From: Parasegetibacter sp. NRK P23
Lineage (GTDB): Bacteria; Bacteroidota; Bacteroidia; Chitinophagales; Chitinophagaceae
Direction of reading: 5' to 3'
NCBI RefSeq assembly: GCF_023721715.1
Contig: NZ_JAMDLG010000001.1
Location: 2,333,784-2,397,783 of the forward strand
DNA length: 64,000 nucleotides
Shown here: one piece after another, positions 53,470 to 62,178 of the stretch
Layout: every line of letters begins with the position of its first letter
Numbering within the stretch: the first letter of the stretch is position 1
Program-made: the position numbers and the translations under genes
Notes under the pieces: model-generated
Told to the model about the DNA's origin: nothing
What the model saw: the letters and a program-made list of their open reading frames with translations, nothing else
The model's database searches: none

Positions 53470-53728
53470 CTGTTTTATTGGGAGCGTTTAAATTTGGGGG
53501 AAAGAGCTTTGCCTGATGTTCCATTCGGATTATCGAGGTTCATTGCCGTGATTTTCTATAAGGAATAAAAAACGCATCATATTACTTCATCAGTCAGCAA
53601 TTAAGATCGGAAAATGTGAAGCAGCTACAATGACACACCCATTGCAGCATACATACAATCATTGCAATATTCTCAACTAAGACTCCCCTCTTCCCCAACC
53701 AATCAGGAAAAAATTAAATAGTGCTCTA

Positions 53729-53830
53729 GCCTTGCGTCATTGCGCCGTTGCGAGAAATAAAACAGAAACGCTCCAAACACAAATAACGCCTTGCGTCCTT
53801 GCTACCTCGCGTCTGCGCCGTGCGAAGCAC
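53729..53830. repeat. REP-like element, copy C (inverted relative to B)
   Basis: Read leftward, 53815-53776 gives AGCAAGGACGCAAGGCGTTA and TTTGTGTTT, almost the same as copy B, then TTTCTCGCAACGGCGC as in B's second block. B and C bracket about 260 bp with no supported gene, and C ends 39 bp before the TonB receptor stop codon. Confidence 0.6.
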
Positions 53831-53868
53831 AAAGCAGTTGCGTGAAAAAAACTACTCCGTGCACAAGA

Positions 53869-56412
53869 TCACCCTTCCATATCATCCCCGCTTCTTTCTT
53901 CCCCGCCACCTCTTCTCCTGTTGAACAGCGAGAAATTATTATCCCCGAAACGATAGCTCAATGTTACCCTGAAAGTCCGTACGCGCCAACGGCGGTAGGA
54001 ATCCTGGTAGAAAGCATCCGTATCGTAGATGGTGCCGAAACGTTTGGAATTAAATACATCATCGATCGCGAAAGTGATATTTCCTTTATTGTCTTTAAAC
54101 AGGTCTTTCCGCATCGCGAAATCCACGCCATACTGCTCTTTCCTTCTGCCCTGCGGGATAATTTCGGGTGATTCATATTCGCCCGTTACCTGAAACCCGA
54201 GGTTGTTGAACACGGGAGAGGCGTTGGTGATTTTATAGTTTACGATCAGTTTGCTTTCCCAGTTGAAGCCTTCGTTGCTGAGGTTCAGGTCGCCCACATT
54301 GGCGTTCACTTTCCTGTATTGGAAGTTCATGGTAGGCACGATATCGAAATTACGGGTGAACTTATGTTGCAAGGTGAGTTCAAGGCCCAGCCTGTTGGTA
54401 CTTTGTGCGTTGATGTAAGTATTCAGGATGGCGTTGGGGTCAACGGCGGCGTTGTTCAGTTGCTGGTACTGCGCCGCGCTGATGGTATCACTGTATTGGG
54501 TGATGTCGCCGTTGTTGTTGCGATAATAAATTACACCGAGGAAATTGCCTTTTTTATACTTCTGGTTTAAGTTGAATTCGAGTGAATTCGTGAATTCGGG
54601 ACGCAGTTCCGGATTACCCTGCTGCAGGTTCACGGGATCGTTGATATCGATGAAGGGATTCACCTGGCGGAACCCCGGACGGCGGATGCGGCGGGAATAG
54701 TTGAGTTGAAGTTCCGTGTTCTCACTCACCTGTTTTGAAAGGTATAAACTGGGGAAAAGCGCGTCCCATATATCTTTCAGTTGATTCGGGTATTTATAAC
54801 CGAAGGTGCGTGCGCTGTCGATCAATGTTCCTTCGAAATCAGAGATTTCCGTTCTCAAGCCGGCCTGGTAGCCGATCCCTTTGAATTGATCGGTGTAGGT
54901 AAAGTAGCCCGCATGAACCAGTTCGCGGAATGAGTAGTTGTTGCTGAGCGGAAGTTTGGTTTCAGCGCCCCCGTTATCGATGGAGAAAGTGCTGAACATG
55001 CTGTTGCTGTTGTTGATGAAGCTGCGCAGACCAGTCTCTATTTTACGTGTATCATTGATCGGATTTACATAATCCAATTGGAACGTCCATTGATCGTTGT
55101 CGCTGGAACCTGCGTTTCTTACGTTACTCGGGGAAGCGTATTCCGTTCCATCCGCATTGGTATAAGTATTCAGGATATTGGTGGTGTTGGTGCCGCTTCC
55201 ACCATTGTAAGTGGCATCCGCGGTGAGTTCTTTGCCGGAAGAGTTGAAGAGGTGTTTGTAATTCAATTGAACATTGTTCCTTTTGAAACCATTTCTTCCG
55301 CTGGAAACGCGGTAACCAGTTCTTTCGAGGATACCGGCACTGTTCAGGTATTCCTGGTCCTGGGTTTCCCGGTTCGCGAAGCGGCCATCGGTAAGGTTCT
55401 GGGAAACCGAAAGGGTGTTCCTGTTGTCGAGAAAATAGTCGATGCCGTACCTGATGTTGTTGAATTTCCGGTCGCGCTCGTTTCGGTTGTATTGGTTGAA
55501 GAAGTTATCGGTAACGCCGTTCACTTTGTTCTGACGAAATGTTTCTCCACGCGCCACGCCACCCGACTGGTTATACCCACCACTCAGGAAAAAATTGAAT
55601 TTGCCTTCTCTTAAATTCAGGTTGGCGTTACCATTCAGGACTTCAGGCGTTCCGATACCAGCGGATACGGTACCATTAAAACCAAGTCTGCGGTTCTTTT
55701 TGAGGATCACGTTAATGATCCCGCCGCCACTGGCCGCGTCAAATTTCGCGGAGGGATTGGTAATAAGTTCTACGCGCTCAATGTTATCGGCAGGAATTTG
55801 TTCCAAAGTAAGAATGGTGGGCCTTCCATCAATAAAAATCTGGGGTGTACTGTTCCGGAGTTCAATGTTTCCCTCGACGTCCACGGTAATGGAAGGAATG
55901 TTGCGCATGATGTCAACCGCGGTTCCGCCTGTTGCCATGAGGTTTTTTTCTACATTGAATACCTTTCTGTCGATGCCCATCTGCATGGTAGGGCGGCTGG
56001 CGGTAACGGTCACATTATCGAGTACCGTGGCCTCGGGGGCTAGTTTAATATTGCCCGCATCCTGTGCACCTGTTGCCCCGATTGGATTGAGCCCATATTC
56101 AGTGAAAGCATATCCTACGGCGCTGAGCATCATTTTCAGGCTGTCGTTCAGGGGCAGTCCTTCAAAGCTGAAATCGCCGTTGGGTTTGGTGAGCATGCCT
56201 CTTACGAGGCTATCTTTAAAAATCCCGTCCTGTTCTTTAACGATGAACAACTGAACCGAAGCGGCATCTATTCCTTTTTTTGTTTTCTCATCGGTAATTC
56301 TTCCATACAGTTTGCCATCTTTTACCCTGGGAGGGCCATCCTGAGCAGGGGGCTGGGCGAAGAGCGATAAGCTGTAAACACTGGCAACTACTAACAGGCA
56401 CAAATTTTTCAT
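53869..56412 (-). CDS. TonB-dependent receptor-like protein (outer-membrane beta-barrel family 3)
   Basis: An 847-residue outer-membrane protein. Signal peptide MKNLCLLVVASVYSLSLFAQ, a CarboxypepD_reg-like domain (about 30-120), a plug (about 125-225; VDIMRNIPSITVDVEGNIE, SAKFDAASGGGIINVILKK) and an OMP_b-brl_3-type barrel. The barrel ends at VTLSYRFGDNNFSLF and is followed by an unusual arginine-glycine-acid tail (NRRRGGGEERSGDDMEG), so the last residue is not aromatic as in most porins. I chose ATG 56412 over ATG 56430 to get the cleaner signal peptide. No SusD lies beside it. Ligand unknown; this subfamily is common in Bacteroidota and poorly defined. Confidence 0.88.
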   Translation of the reverse strand: MKNLCLLVVASVYSLSLFAQPPAQDGPPRVKDGKLYGRITDEKTKKGIDAASVQLFIVKEQDGIFKDSLVRGMLTKPNGDFSFEGLPLNDSLKMMLSAVGYAFTEYGLNPIGATGAQDAGNIKLAPEATVLDNVTVTASRPTMQMGIDRKVFNVEKNLMATGGTAVDIMRNIPSITVDVEGNIELRNSTPQIFIDGRPTILTLEQIPADNIERVELITNPSAKFDAASGGGIINVILKKNRRLGFNGTVSAGIGTPEVLNGNANLNLREGKFNFFLSGGYNQSGGVARGETFRQNKVNGVTDNFFNQYNRNERDRKFNNIRYGIDYFLDNRNTLSVSQNLTDGRFANRETQDQEYLNSAGILERTGYRVSSGRNGFKRNNVQLNYKHLFNSSGKELTADATYNGGSGTNTTNILNTYTNADGTEYASPSNVRNAGSSDNDQWTFQLDYVNPINDTRKIETGLRSFINNSNSMFSTFSIDNGGAETKLPLSNNYSFRELVHAGYFTYTDQFKGIGYQAGLRTEISDFEGTLIDSARTFGYKYPNQLKDIWDALFPSLYLSKQVSENTELQLNYSRRIRRPGFRQVNPFIDINDPVNLQQGNPELRPEFTNSLEFNLNQKYKKGNFLGVIYYRNNNGDITQYSDTISAAQYQQLNNAAVDPNAILNTYINAQSTNRLGLELTLQHKFTRNFDIVPTMNFQYRKVNANVGDLNLSNEGFNWESKLIVNYKITNASPVFNNLGFQVTGEYESPEIIPQGRRKEQYGVDFAMRKDLFKDNKGNITFAIDDVFNSKRFGTIYDTDAFYQDSYRRWRVRTFRVTLSYRFGDNNFSLFNRRRGGGEERSGDDMEG

Positions 56413-56516
56413 CCGGTAAATTTTAAACATCCTTACACACTTTCAATGAAGGCTAATTAGACGCCGTTTAACATCCAAACTATCGGGATCAGGCAAATCT
56501 TATTCCCGCAAATAAC

Positions 56517-56542
56517 AAAGGCGTGCTGTGGAGCACGCCTTT
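56517..56542 (-). terminator. Terminator of the uronate operon
   Basis: AAAGGCGTGCT (56517-56527) and AGCACGCCTTT (56532-56542) form a perfect 11 bp stem with a 4-nt loop, 36 bp beyond the kduD stop. It is symmetrical and would act on the leftward operon. Confidence 0.8.
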
Positions 56543-56578
56543 ACAGGAATTTATTAACAAGTCTTTAGGCTTTAAAGT

Positions 56579-57346
56579 TCATCGTCCCATCCATCCGCCA
56601 TCTACCGTGAGCAATGTACCATGTACATAAGCGCCCGCATTCGAGCATAAGAACACCACAGGTCCTTTAAAATCTGAAGGTTCGCCCCATCTTCCGGCCG
56701 GAATCCTGTCGAGGATAGATTTGCTCCTGTTTTCATCGGCCCGGAGGGCGGCGGTGTTATCGGTAGAAATATATCCCGGCGCGATGGCGTTCACGTTCAC
56801 ACCTTTGCCCGCCCATTCGTTGGCGAAGGCCTTGGTGAGGGAAGCGATGGCGCCTTTGCTGGCCGCGTAGCCAGGTACAGTGATGCCGCCCTGGAAACTG
56901 AGTAACGACGCTGTGAACACCACTTTACCACTGCCTTTCTCCACCATCTTCGCCCCGAATTCCCGGGTGAGGATGAATGCGGCGGTCTGGTTGATGGCAA
57001 TCACTTCATCCCAGTATTCATCGGGATGTTCAGCGGCTGGCTTGCGAAGGATGGTTCCGGCATTATTTATAAGAATATCCACATGATGTGCAGACTGAAC
57101 TTCTTTGATGAAGCGGTACAGATCGTTCCTGTCCTGGAAATTGCACTGGTAAGCGTGGAATTTCCTGCCCGTTGCCAGCACTTCTTTCTCCACCTGGCTC
57201 CCGGAAAGTTCCAAAGTAGCGGACACGCCTATAATATCGGCGCCCGCCTCAGCCAAAGCCACGGCCATCGCCATACCGATACCACGCTTACAGCCGGTTA
57301 CCAAAGCTGTTTTTCCGGTAAGATCAAATGTTTGTAATACACTCAT
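56579..57346 (-). CDS. kduD: 2-dehydro-3-deoxy-D-gluconate 5-dehydrogenase (KduD-type SDR)
   Basis: A 255-residue short-chain dehydrogenase. The cofactor loop TGCKRGIG is at 17-24, NNAG at 94-97, and the catalytic S147, Y160 and K164 (PGYAASKG) are in place. KduD interconverts 2,5-diketo-3-deoxygluconate and 2-keto-3-deoxygluconate with NAD(H), the step after KduI. Assignment to KduD within the large SDR family rests on sequence pattern and on kduI in the same operon. It lies 2 bp after the DUF4861 gene and is the last gene of the operon. Confidence 0.9.
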   Translation of the reverse strand: MSVLQTFDLTGKTALVTGCKRGIGMAMAVALAEAGADIIGVSATLELSGSQVEKEVLATGRKFHAYQCNFQDRNDLYRFIKEVQSAHHVDILINNAGTILRKPAAEHPDEYWDEVIAINQTAAFILTREFGAKMVEKGSGKVVFTASLLSFQGGITVPGYAASKGAIASLTKAFANEWAGKGVNVNAIAPGYISTDNTAALRADENRSKSILDRIPAGRWGEPSDFKGPVVFLCSNAGAYVHGTLLTVDGGWMGR

Positions 57347-57348
57347 GA

Positions 57349-58476
57349 TTAGAATTTGATTTGAATCGGTTCTTGTGAACGTTGGTAAAAATTGCGCACA
57401 TAGTTGGTCCAGGCCTCATTGGAAGTGAAATAGCCCGCTTTGTTCCAGGCTGCACCAAAGTAATACGCCAAAGGTTTGCCACTTTCCACCTGCATTTTGG
57501 TGGCCAGGTGCTGTTTGAACTCAGTTGTTTCCGCTTTCTTTGCGGCAAGGGTAGCCAGGAAGATCACGCCGTCTTCGCCATGAGCGGGTTCTTCATAAGC
57601 TGTTAACCCAATGGCCGCGTCTGTTACGGTATTGCCGCCTGGTTCAGGCCTTTTCGTGATACCAGTGATAACATCCAAAGGATTTTTATCTGAAGTCTCG
57701 TAGGTTACCACTGCTTTGTTGAGGCTACTGCCCGCATCCAGTGAGATTCTTTTAACAGCTTTAACGATTCGTCCATTCACGTTCCATGGTTCGTAACCCA
57801 GTTCGAACGTGGTGCGGAGCGGGCCGTTGTCCAGCACTTTCCAGGTGCGGTAATTCAGCGGGAACCAGATGCTGTCTGCGGTATAAGGCGCAATATCCCC
57901 GCCGCCCAAGGTGCGTCCTACTTTGTAATAATCGAGTCCTTCACCGTTGTCTTTATGGTAATCTCCTGTTTTGTACCATTTGTTGATAATCAGTGCGGGC
58001 GTACGTTTGCTCCATACATCCACGCCATAGGCATTGTCTTTGGGCGTGGTTTCCAGTGCTTTTCCATACATCCGGAAAGCGATGCGGTCGTTTTCCCATG
58101 CAAAATCGTCAAGGCGTTCCGGCACATATCTTCCATAAGTGAGTGGTGTTGTGGCTGCAGGTTTTCCTTTATCGAGCGCGATTGTGGTGGTGCCTGAAGC
58201 GGGGATATCCACCTGCACCAGCAGGTTCACAGGAGATTTTTCCCCTTTGTATTCGATCTGGTACAGCAGTTCTTTTCCGGAGCCGGCATCGGTCACTTTC
58301 AGTTGGGTGGTATCCATTGCGGGATACTTTTTAAGCACAGCTGACCATGGGAGTTCCACTACTTCCGCCTTTCTTTCAAAGGCGGATGGGTTGGACAGGC
58401 TGATTTTGGTTTGCCCGGTTGTACCGCAGGCACCCAGCAACAGGCAGGCTGCGCCAAATAAGGTTATCTTTTTCAT
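57349..58476 (-). CDS. DUF4861 lipoprotein in the uronate operon
   Basis: A 375-residue lipoprotein with lipobox LLLGAC (cysteine about 17). It matches DUF4861: VELPWSAVLKKYPAMDTTQL, RYVPERLDDFAWENDRIAFR, YGVDVWSKRTPALIINKWY and a long beta-sandwich-like C terminus. Conserved aromatic, Glu and Asp residues in RYVPERLDDFAWEND suggest carbohydrate handling. The family is usual in pectin- and uronate-linked loci, but I know of no settled activity. Position between kduI and kduD implies a substrate that yields 4-deoxy-5-keto-uronate. Confidence 0.82.
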   Translation of the reverse strand: MKKITLFGAACLLLGACGTTGQTKISLSNPSAFERKAEVVELPWSAVLKKYPAMDTTQLKVTDAGSGKELLYQIEYKGEKSPVNLLVQVDIPASGTTTIALDKGKPAATTPLTYGRYVPERLDDFAWENDRIAFRMYGKALETTPKDNAYGVDVWSKRTPALIINKWYKTGDYHKDNGEGLDYYKVGRTLGGGDIAPYTADSIWFPLNYRTWKVLDNGPLRTTFELGYEPWNVNGRIVKAVKRISLDAGSSLNKAVVTYETSDKNPLDVITGITKRPEPGGNTVTDAAIGLTAYEEPAHGEDGVIFLATLAAKKAETTEFKQHLATKMQVESGKPLAYYFGAAWNKAGYFTSNEAWTNYVRNFYQRSQEPIQIKF

Positions 58477-58488
58477 ATATGCATGTAT

Positions 58489-59325
58489 TTATCTGAGTTC
58501 AGTGATCTTGCAATGGTCCATATCCCCATAATCAAGGTTCTCTCCCGCCATGCCCCAGATGAAGGTATAGTTGGAAGTGCCCGCTCCCGAATGGATGGAC
58601 CAGTTGGGAGAAATCACCGCTTCTTCGTTCTGCATCCAGATATGCCTTGTTTCCTGGGGTTCTCCCATAAAATGACATACAGCCTGGTTTTCCGGTACTT
58701 CAAAATAGAAGTATACTTCCATACGACGGTCATGAGTATGCGCAGGCATGGTGTTCCATACGCTGCCTGATTTCAGTTCCGTCATACCGATCTGCAACTG
58801 GCAGGTAGGGATTACACTGTTTACGATCATTTTATTGATAACACGGTGGTTCGCGGTTTCAGGCGCGCCCAGTTCCACGATATCCGCTTTTTCCCGGGTG
58901 ATGTGCGCGGAAGGATAGCTGTGGTGCGCCGGTGTGGAATTCATATAGAATTTCGCTGGCGCGTCGGCTGAAGCGGAAGCGAATGCTACGTCCTGAATGC
59001 CTTTACCCAGGTACAGCGCTTCTTTGTAGCCGATCTCATACGTGGTGCCATCAGCGGTTACTGTTCCTTTTCCCCCTACATTGATCAAACCAAGCTCCCT
59101 TCTTTCCAGGAAATAAGGCGCTTTAAGATTCTCCGGCGCTTCCAGTTTCAACGTTTGCTTTACAGGCATGATGCCCGCGGTAATGAAGCGGTCGTAATGC
59201 GACAGCACGATATTGATCTGATCAGGCTGGAAAAGACCTCCGATATGAAAGTGCTTTCTTAACGCCTGCGTATCCATTTTTTTTGCTTCTGAAGGCGCGG
59301 TGGCCCACCTGCTTTCGAAATTCAT
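58489..59325 (-). CDS. kduI: 5-dehydro-4-deoxy-D-glucuronate isomerase (KduI)
   Basis: A 278-residue cupin enzyme of normal KduI length. It starts with ESRWATAPSEAKKMDTQALR, and the zinc site is visible as HTHDRRMEVYFYFEV (two His and Glu) with a later histidine in WSIHSGAGTSNYTFIWGMAG. KduI converts 4-deoxy-5-keto-uronate, the product of unsaturated uronides from polysaccharide lyases, into 2,5-diketo-3-deoxygluconate. A palindromic operator lies just upstream. It is 12 bp before the DUF4861 gene. Confidence 0.95.
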   Translation of the reverse strand: MNFESRWATAPSEAKKMDTQALRKHFHIGGLFQPDQINIVLSHYDRFITAGIMPVKQTLKLEAPENLKAPYFLERRELGLINVGGKGTVTADGTTYEIGYKEALYLGKGIQDVAFASASADAPAKFYMNSTPAHHSYPSAHITREKADIVELGAPETANHRVINKMIVNSVIPTCQLQIGMTELKSGSVWNTMPAHTHDRRMEVYFYFEVPENQAVCHFMGEPQETRHIWMQNEEAVISPNWSIHSGAGTSNYTFIWGMAGENLDYGDMDHCKITELR

Positions 59326-59356
59326 ATTGTAGAAAGTTTAAAGGATTGTAAAAGTA

Positions 59357-59370
59357 TGAAAACGTTTTCA
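59357..59370. promoter_or_regulatory. LacI-type operator between lacI and kduI
   Basis: TGAAAACGTTTTCA is a perfect 14 bp palindrome with a central CG, the classical form of LacI/GalR-family operators. It lies 31 bp upstream of the kduI start codon and 17 bp after the lacI stop. The same site with one base changed is at 62159. Confidence 0.75.
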
Positions 59371-59387
59371 GGAATAAACAGGATTTA

Positions 59388-60413
59388 TCAGGTGCTCATC
59401 CTTCGAATCAGTTGGACAGGCGTAATCACTTCTTTATGAACATATTGGGTACTCCCGTTGCTCCTGTCCAGCAAATCGAGCAGGGTTTCGCCTGCCCGCA
59501 GCCCAACCTGTTCCGGGAATTGCTCGATGGTGGTGATGGCCGGGCTCACGATAGCGGAACGCGGATCGTTGGAATAGCCTACAATCTTCAATGCGCCGGG
59601 CACCTGTATACCTTTTTCCCTGGCGAATTCCAACACGGCCAGTGCGGTGACGTCGTTGGCGGTGAAAATACCGTCTGGCACTTCCGTTCCGGAGAATAGT
59701 TTCTCGAGTGTGGCCCTCGCATTGGCGTAAGTGAGGTCGTGGTGAAAGATCCAATCTTCGCGAACGGGTACGCCATGCTGCTCCATGGCCTGCAGGAACC
59801 CTTTTTTACGGTCGCGGTACAGGTTACTGGAAACGGGTCCGCTGATGTGTGCGATTTTGCCGCATCCGGTTTCTACCAGATGATTGCCGGCCAGGTATCC
59901 CCCACGCACATCATCTCCACGCACCATATTCACGGCGGCATCCGCTCCGGGAACACGGTCGTAAAAAAGAACGGGCGTTCCGTTGTTGCTGAGTTTATCG
60001 AAAACTGAAAAATCCGTTGTTTGAAGGCAACAGGCCACCAGCACCGCTTCAACCCTTGAAGCATAAAATGTTTCCAGCAATTCTTTCTCGAGGGCGGGAT
60101 CATCGTTGGATTGGCTGATGATTAACTGGTATCCGTGGTTGTACAAGGCGGTTTGTACCGCCGTAATTACCGCGGCATGGAAGAACATGGAGATGCGGGG
60201 AACAATCATCCCGATGGTGTTCGTCTTCCTGTTGCGCAAGCCTGAAGCAAGAATATTCCTCCTGTAGCCCAGTTTCTCTGCGGCTTCTACAACCAGCTTC
60301 CTCGTGTGTTCTTTCACGTAAGGATGGTTGTTCAACGCACGGGAAATGGTTGCCGGAGAGAGTTTCAGCAATGCGGCAATATCCAGTATGGTGCTATCGG
60401 GTTGTTTGGACAA
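59388..60413 (-). CDS. LacI-family regulator of the uronate operon
   Basis: A 341-residue repressor. The N-terminal helix-turn-helix is ILDIAALLKLSPATISRAL with the hinge helix region NILASGLR; the periplasmic-binding-like core holds GMIVPRISMFF, RGDDVRGGYLAGNHL and FTANDVTALAVLEFA. The start codon is TTG 60413 (SKQPDSTILDIAAL); no ATG is available near it. It lies 11 bp after eda, so the regulator is made within the operon it probably controls. Effector not known; a keto-deoxy sugar or its phosphate is likely. Two palindromes of the right class lie at 59357 and 62159. Confidence 0.9.
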   Translation of the reverse strand: MSKQPDSTILDIAALLKLSPATISRALNNHPYVKEHTRKLVVEAAEKLGYRRNILASGLRNRKTNTIGMIVPRISMFFHAAVITAVQTALYNHGYQLIISQSNDDPALEKELLETFYASRVEAVLVACCLQTTDFSVFDKLSNNGTPVLFYDRVPGADAAVNMVRGDDVRGGYLAGNHLVETGCGKIAHISGPVSSNLYRDRKKGFLQAMEQHGVPVREDWIFHHDLTYANARATLEKLFSGTEVPDGIFTANDVTALAVLEFAREKGIQVPGALKIVGYSNDPRSAIVSPAITTIEQFPEQVGLRAGETLLDLLDRSNGSTQYVHKEVITPVQLIRRMST

Positions 60414-60424
60414 GCGGTTCGTTT

Positions 60425-61030
60425 TTATAAAGATTGAATAAAACCGAAGGTTTCACGCACTTCTTTCTGCAACAATTCTTTCCCGATACCAACGGCGGAA
60501 ACACCCGCTTCGAACCATTTCTTCAGCGACTCATGTTCTGTGGTCACACCGCCTGTTACCATGAATTTCATGGCAGGAAAAACAGCTTTCAGGGATTTGA
60601 TGAATGCGGGTCCCATTACCGCACCGGGAAATATCTTTACCACCGAAGCGCCGGAAACTTTGGCCTGGTATACTTCGGTAGGCGTCATGCAACCGGGCAT
60701 CCAGGGAATATGGTGGCGGGCGCAGGCATCGGCCACGGCGGGGTTCACCACGGGAGACACCACGAATTCAGCGCCCAGGTTAATAAAATGCTCGGCTTCT
60801 TCCTCATTCCAGATCGTACCGATTCCGAGAAACATGCCCGGCATCGATTCCTTCACTTTTTGTTTCAGTATAGTAAATACTTCCGCGGCATTAGCCCCCC
60901 TGTTGGTGAACTCGAAAGAACGGATACCCGCTGCATAGCACTGTTCCAGCACGGCCGTGGCACGAGCGGGATCAGCATCAAAAAATACGGGTACCAAGCG
61001 GTCCTTCTCGATCTGCTCAATAACGTTCAT
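60425..61030 (-). CDS. eda: KHG/KDPG aldolase
   Basis: A 201-residue class I aldolase. The Schiff-base lysine is K132 in VVKIFPGAVMGP, close to K133 of the E. coli enzyme; GIGTIWNEEEAEHFI near 70-85 and FMVTGGVTTE are also typical. It splits 2-keto-3-deoxy-6-phosphogluconate into pyruvate and glyceraldehyde-3-phosphate, the last step of the uronate route. It lies 2 bp after kdgK. Length is slightly short but complete. Confidence 0.94.
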   Translation of the reverse strand: MNVIEQIEKDRLVPVFFDADPARATAVLEQCYAAGIRSFEFTNRGANAAEVFTILKQKVKESMPGMFLGIGTIWNEEEAEHFINLGAEFVVSPVVNPAVADACARHHIPWMPGCMTPTEVYQAKVSGASVVKIFPGAVMGPAFIKSLKAVFPAMKFMVTGGVTTEHESLKKWFEAGVSAVGIGKELLQKEVRETFGFIQSL

Positions 61031-61032
61031 GG

Positions 61033-62034
61033 TTATACGACTTTAGTGATAAGTTTTTCAATTTGCTCCGCGGACCACAGGTTCCAGTCGCCCGGTTGAC
61101 CTAATTTGGAAACGGCCGCTGCCGCCGCAAAGTCAATGATCTCCTGTAATTCGTTCTCTCTGATGCACCCGGCGATCAGCCCGGCCATGCAACTGTCGCC
61201 ACTGCCCACTTTGTCCACGATCTCATCGATGAAATGAATCTGTGAAACGGCATAATCACTACCGGAATGGATGGTGGCCATGTATTTACCGGGCAGTTGT
61301 TCGGTAAAACGAAAACTGAATGCGGTATATCTGAGCGAAGGGATAATCTTTTCCAGTTCAGCGCTGCAATGTGCCGCTGCTTCCACAGTTTCATCTATCC
61401 CGCTGTCCGCCTGTATCTGCGCCTTTACCGGGATTCCGAGCAATTGTTCCGCGGACCAGATGTTCCCGAACAACAAATGCACAGGCTTCACGAGTTGCCT
61501 GAACTTCTCTACCGGTATGGTTCTGTTCTTCCAGAGCGCGGGTCTGAAATTAAGGTCAATGCTGATGCGCATGTTCTTTGCCTGAGCGGCTTCGGTGAGT
61601 TCAATACAAACTTCCATCAGTTCGTCCGACAAAGAAGGATTGATGGTGGTGAGGTGCAGCCATCCGTTTTCCTCCAGGATATCATTCCATTTGAACTGAC
61701 CTGTTTTCAGCATTCCGAAGGAGGAATATTTCCGATCGTACACCACCTGGTTGCGCAGATCGGTACCGCCCATCAGGTAGTAAGTACCTATACGGTCGCC
61801 GGTACGAAGCATGTGGCTGGTAGCGATGCCGTTTCCGTTCATCAGACCGATGAACTGGTTGGCCAACGCGTTATCGGGCATGGCGGAAACATATTCAACA
61901 GGAAAGTTCCACCTGGCAAGTCCGGCGGCCACATTCAGTTCGGCTCCTCCTTTGTAGATGGTGGCTGCGCTGCTTTGCGCATCGGGCATGATCCGGAGCA
62001 TCGGTTCTCCGAAGCAGAATACAGTTGGTTGCAT
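61033..62034 (-). CDS. kdgK: 2-dehydro-3-deoxygluconokinase (PfkB family)
   Basis: A 333-residue sugar kinase. The N terminus VFCFGEPMLRIMPD, the sugar-binding YKGGAELNVAAGLARW and the anion-hole motif VGSGDSCMAGLIAG with catalytic base D280 define the family. KdgK phosphorylates 2-keto-3-deoxygluconate with ATP. I chose ATG 62034; two upstream TTG codons are in frame but less likely. Its partner eda follows 2 bp later. A hairpin and LacI-type operator lie between uxaC and this gene. Confidence 0.93.
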   Translation of the reverse strand: MQPTVFCFGEPMLRIMPDAQSSAATIYKGGAELNVAAGLARWNFPVEYVSAMPDNALANQFIGLMNGNGIATSHMLRTGDRIGTYYLMGGTDLRNQVVYDRKYSSFGMLKTGQFKWNDILEENGWLHLTTINPSLSDELMEVCIELTEAAQAKNMRISIDLNFRPALWKNRTIPVEKFRQLVKPVHLLFGNIWSAEQLLGIPVKAQIQADSGIDETVEAAAHCSAELEKIIPSLRYTAFSFRFTEQLPGKYMATIHSGSDYAVSQIHFIDEIVDKVGSGDSCMAGLIAGCIRENELQEIIDFAAAAAVSKLGQPGDWNLWSAEQIEKLITKVV

Positions 62035-62138
62035 AGCGTGATCGTTCAACAATAAATGTAAAATTCCGGCAATTCCGTCCTGAAAATTTCTCAGTAAAAT
62101 AGACTGAAAGTTAAATTTTCTAATCGAAAGTTGCGGTA

Positions 62139-62177
62139 AAGGTTGGAAAGTTACGAATTGAAAACGTTTCCAACCTT
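62139..62177 (-). other. Hairpin after uxaC overlapping a LacI-type operator
   Basis: AAGGTTGGAAA (62139-62149) and TTTCCAACCTT (62167-62177) pair perfectly over 11 bp around a 17-nt loop, just beyond the uxaC stop at 62179. The right arm contains the last part of the operator at 62159-62172. It could be an intercistronic stability or attenuation element. Confidence 0.5.
62159..62172. promoter_or_regulatory. LacI-type operator before kdgK
   Basis: TGAAAACGTTTCCA differs by one base from the perfect palindrome at 59357. It lies in the 144 bp gap between uxaC and kdgK, about 125 bp upstream of the kdgK start, so kdgK-eda-lacI-kduI may have an internal, LacI-controlled promoter. Confidence 0.65.
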
Positions 62178-62178
62178 A

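Noticed and set aside
53306-53491. Short open frame in the REP-like region
   Set aside because: It begins in the terminator hairpin and runs through repeat DNA.
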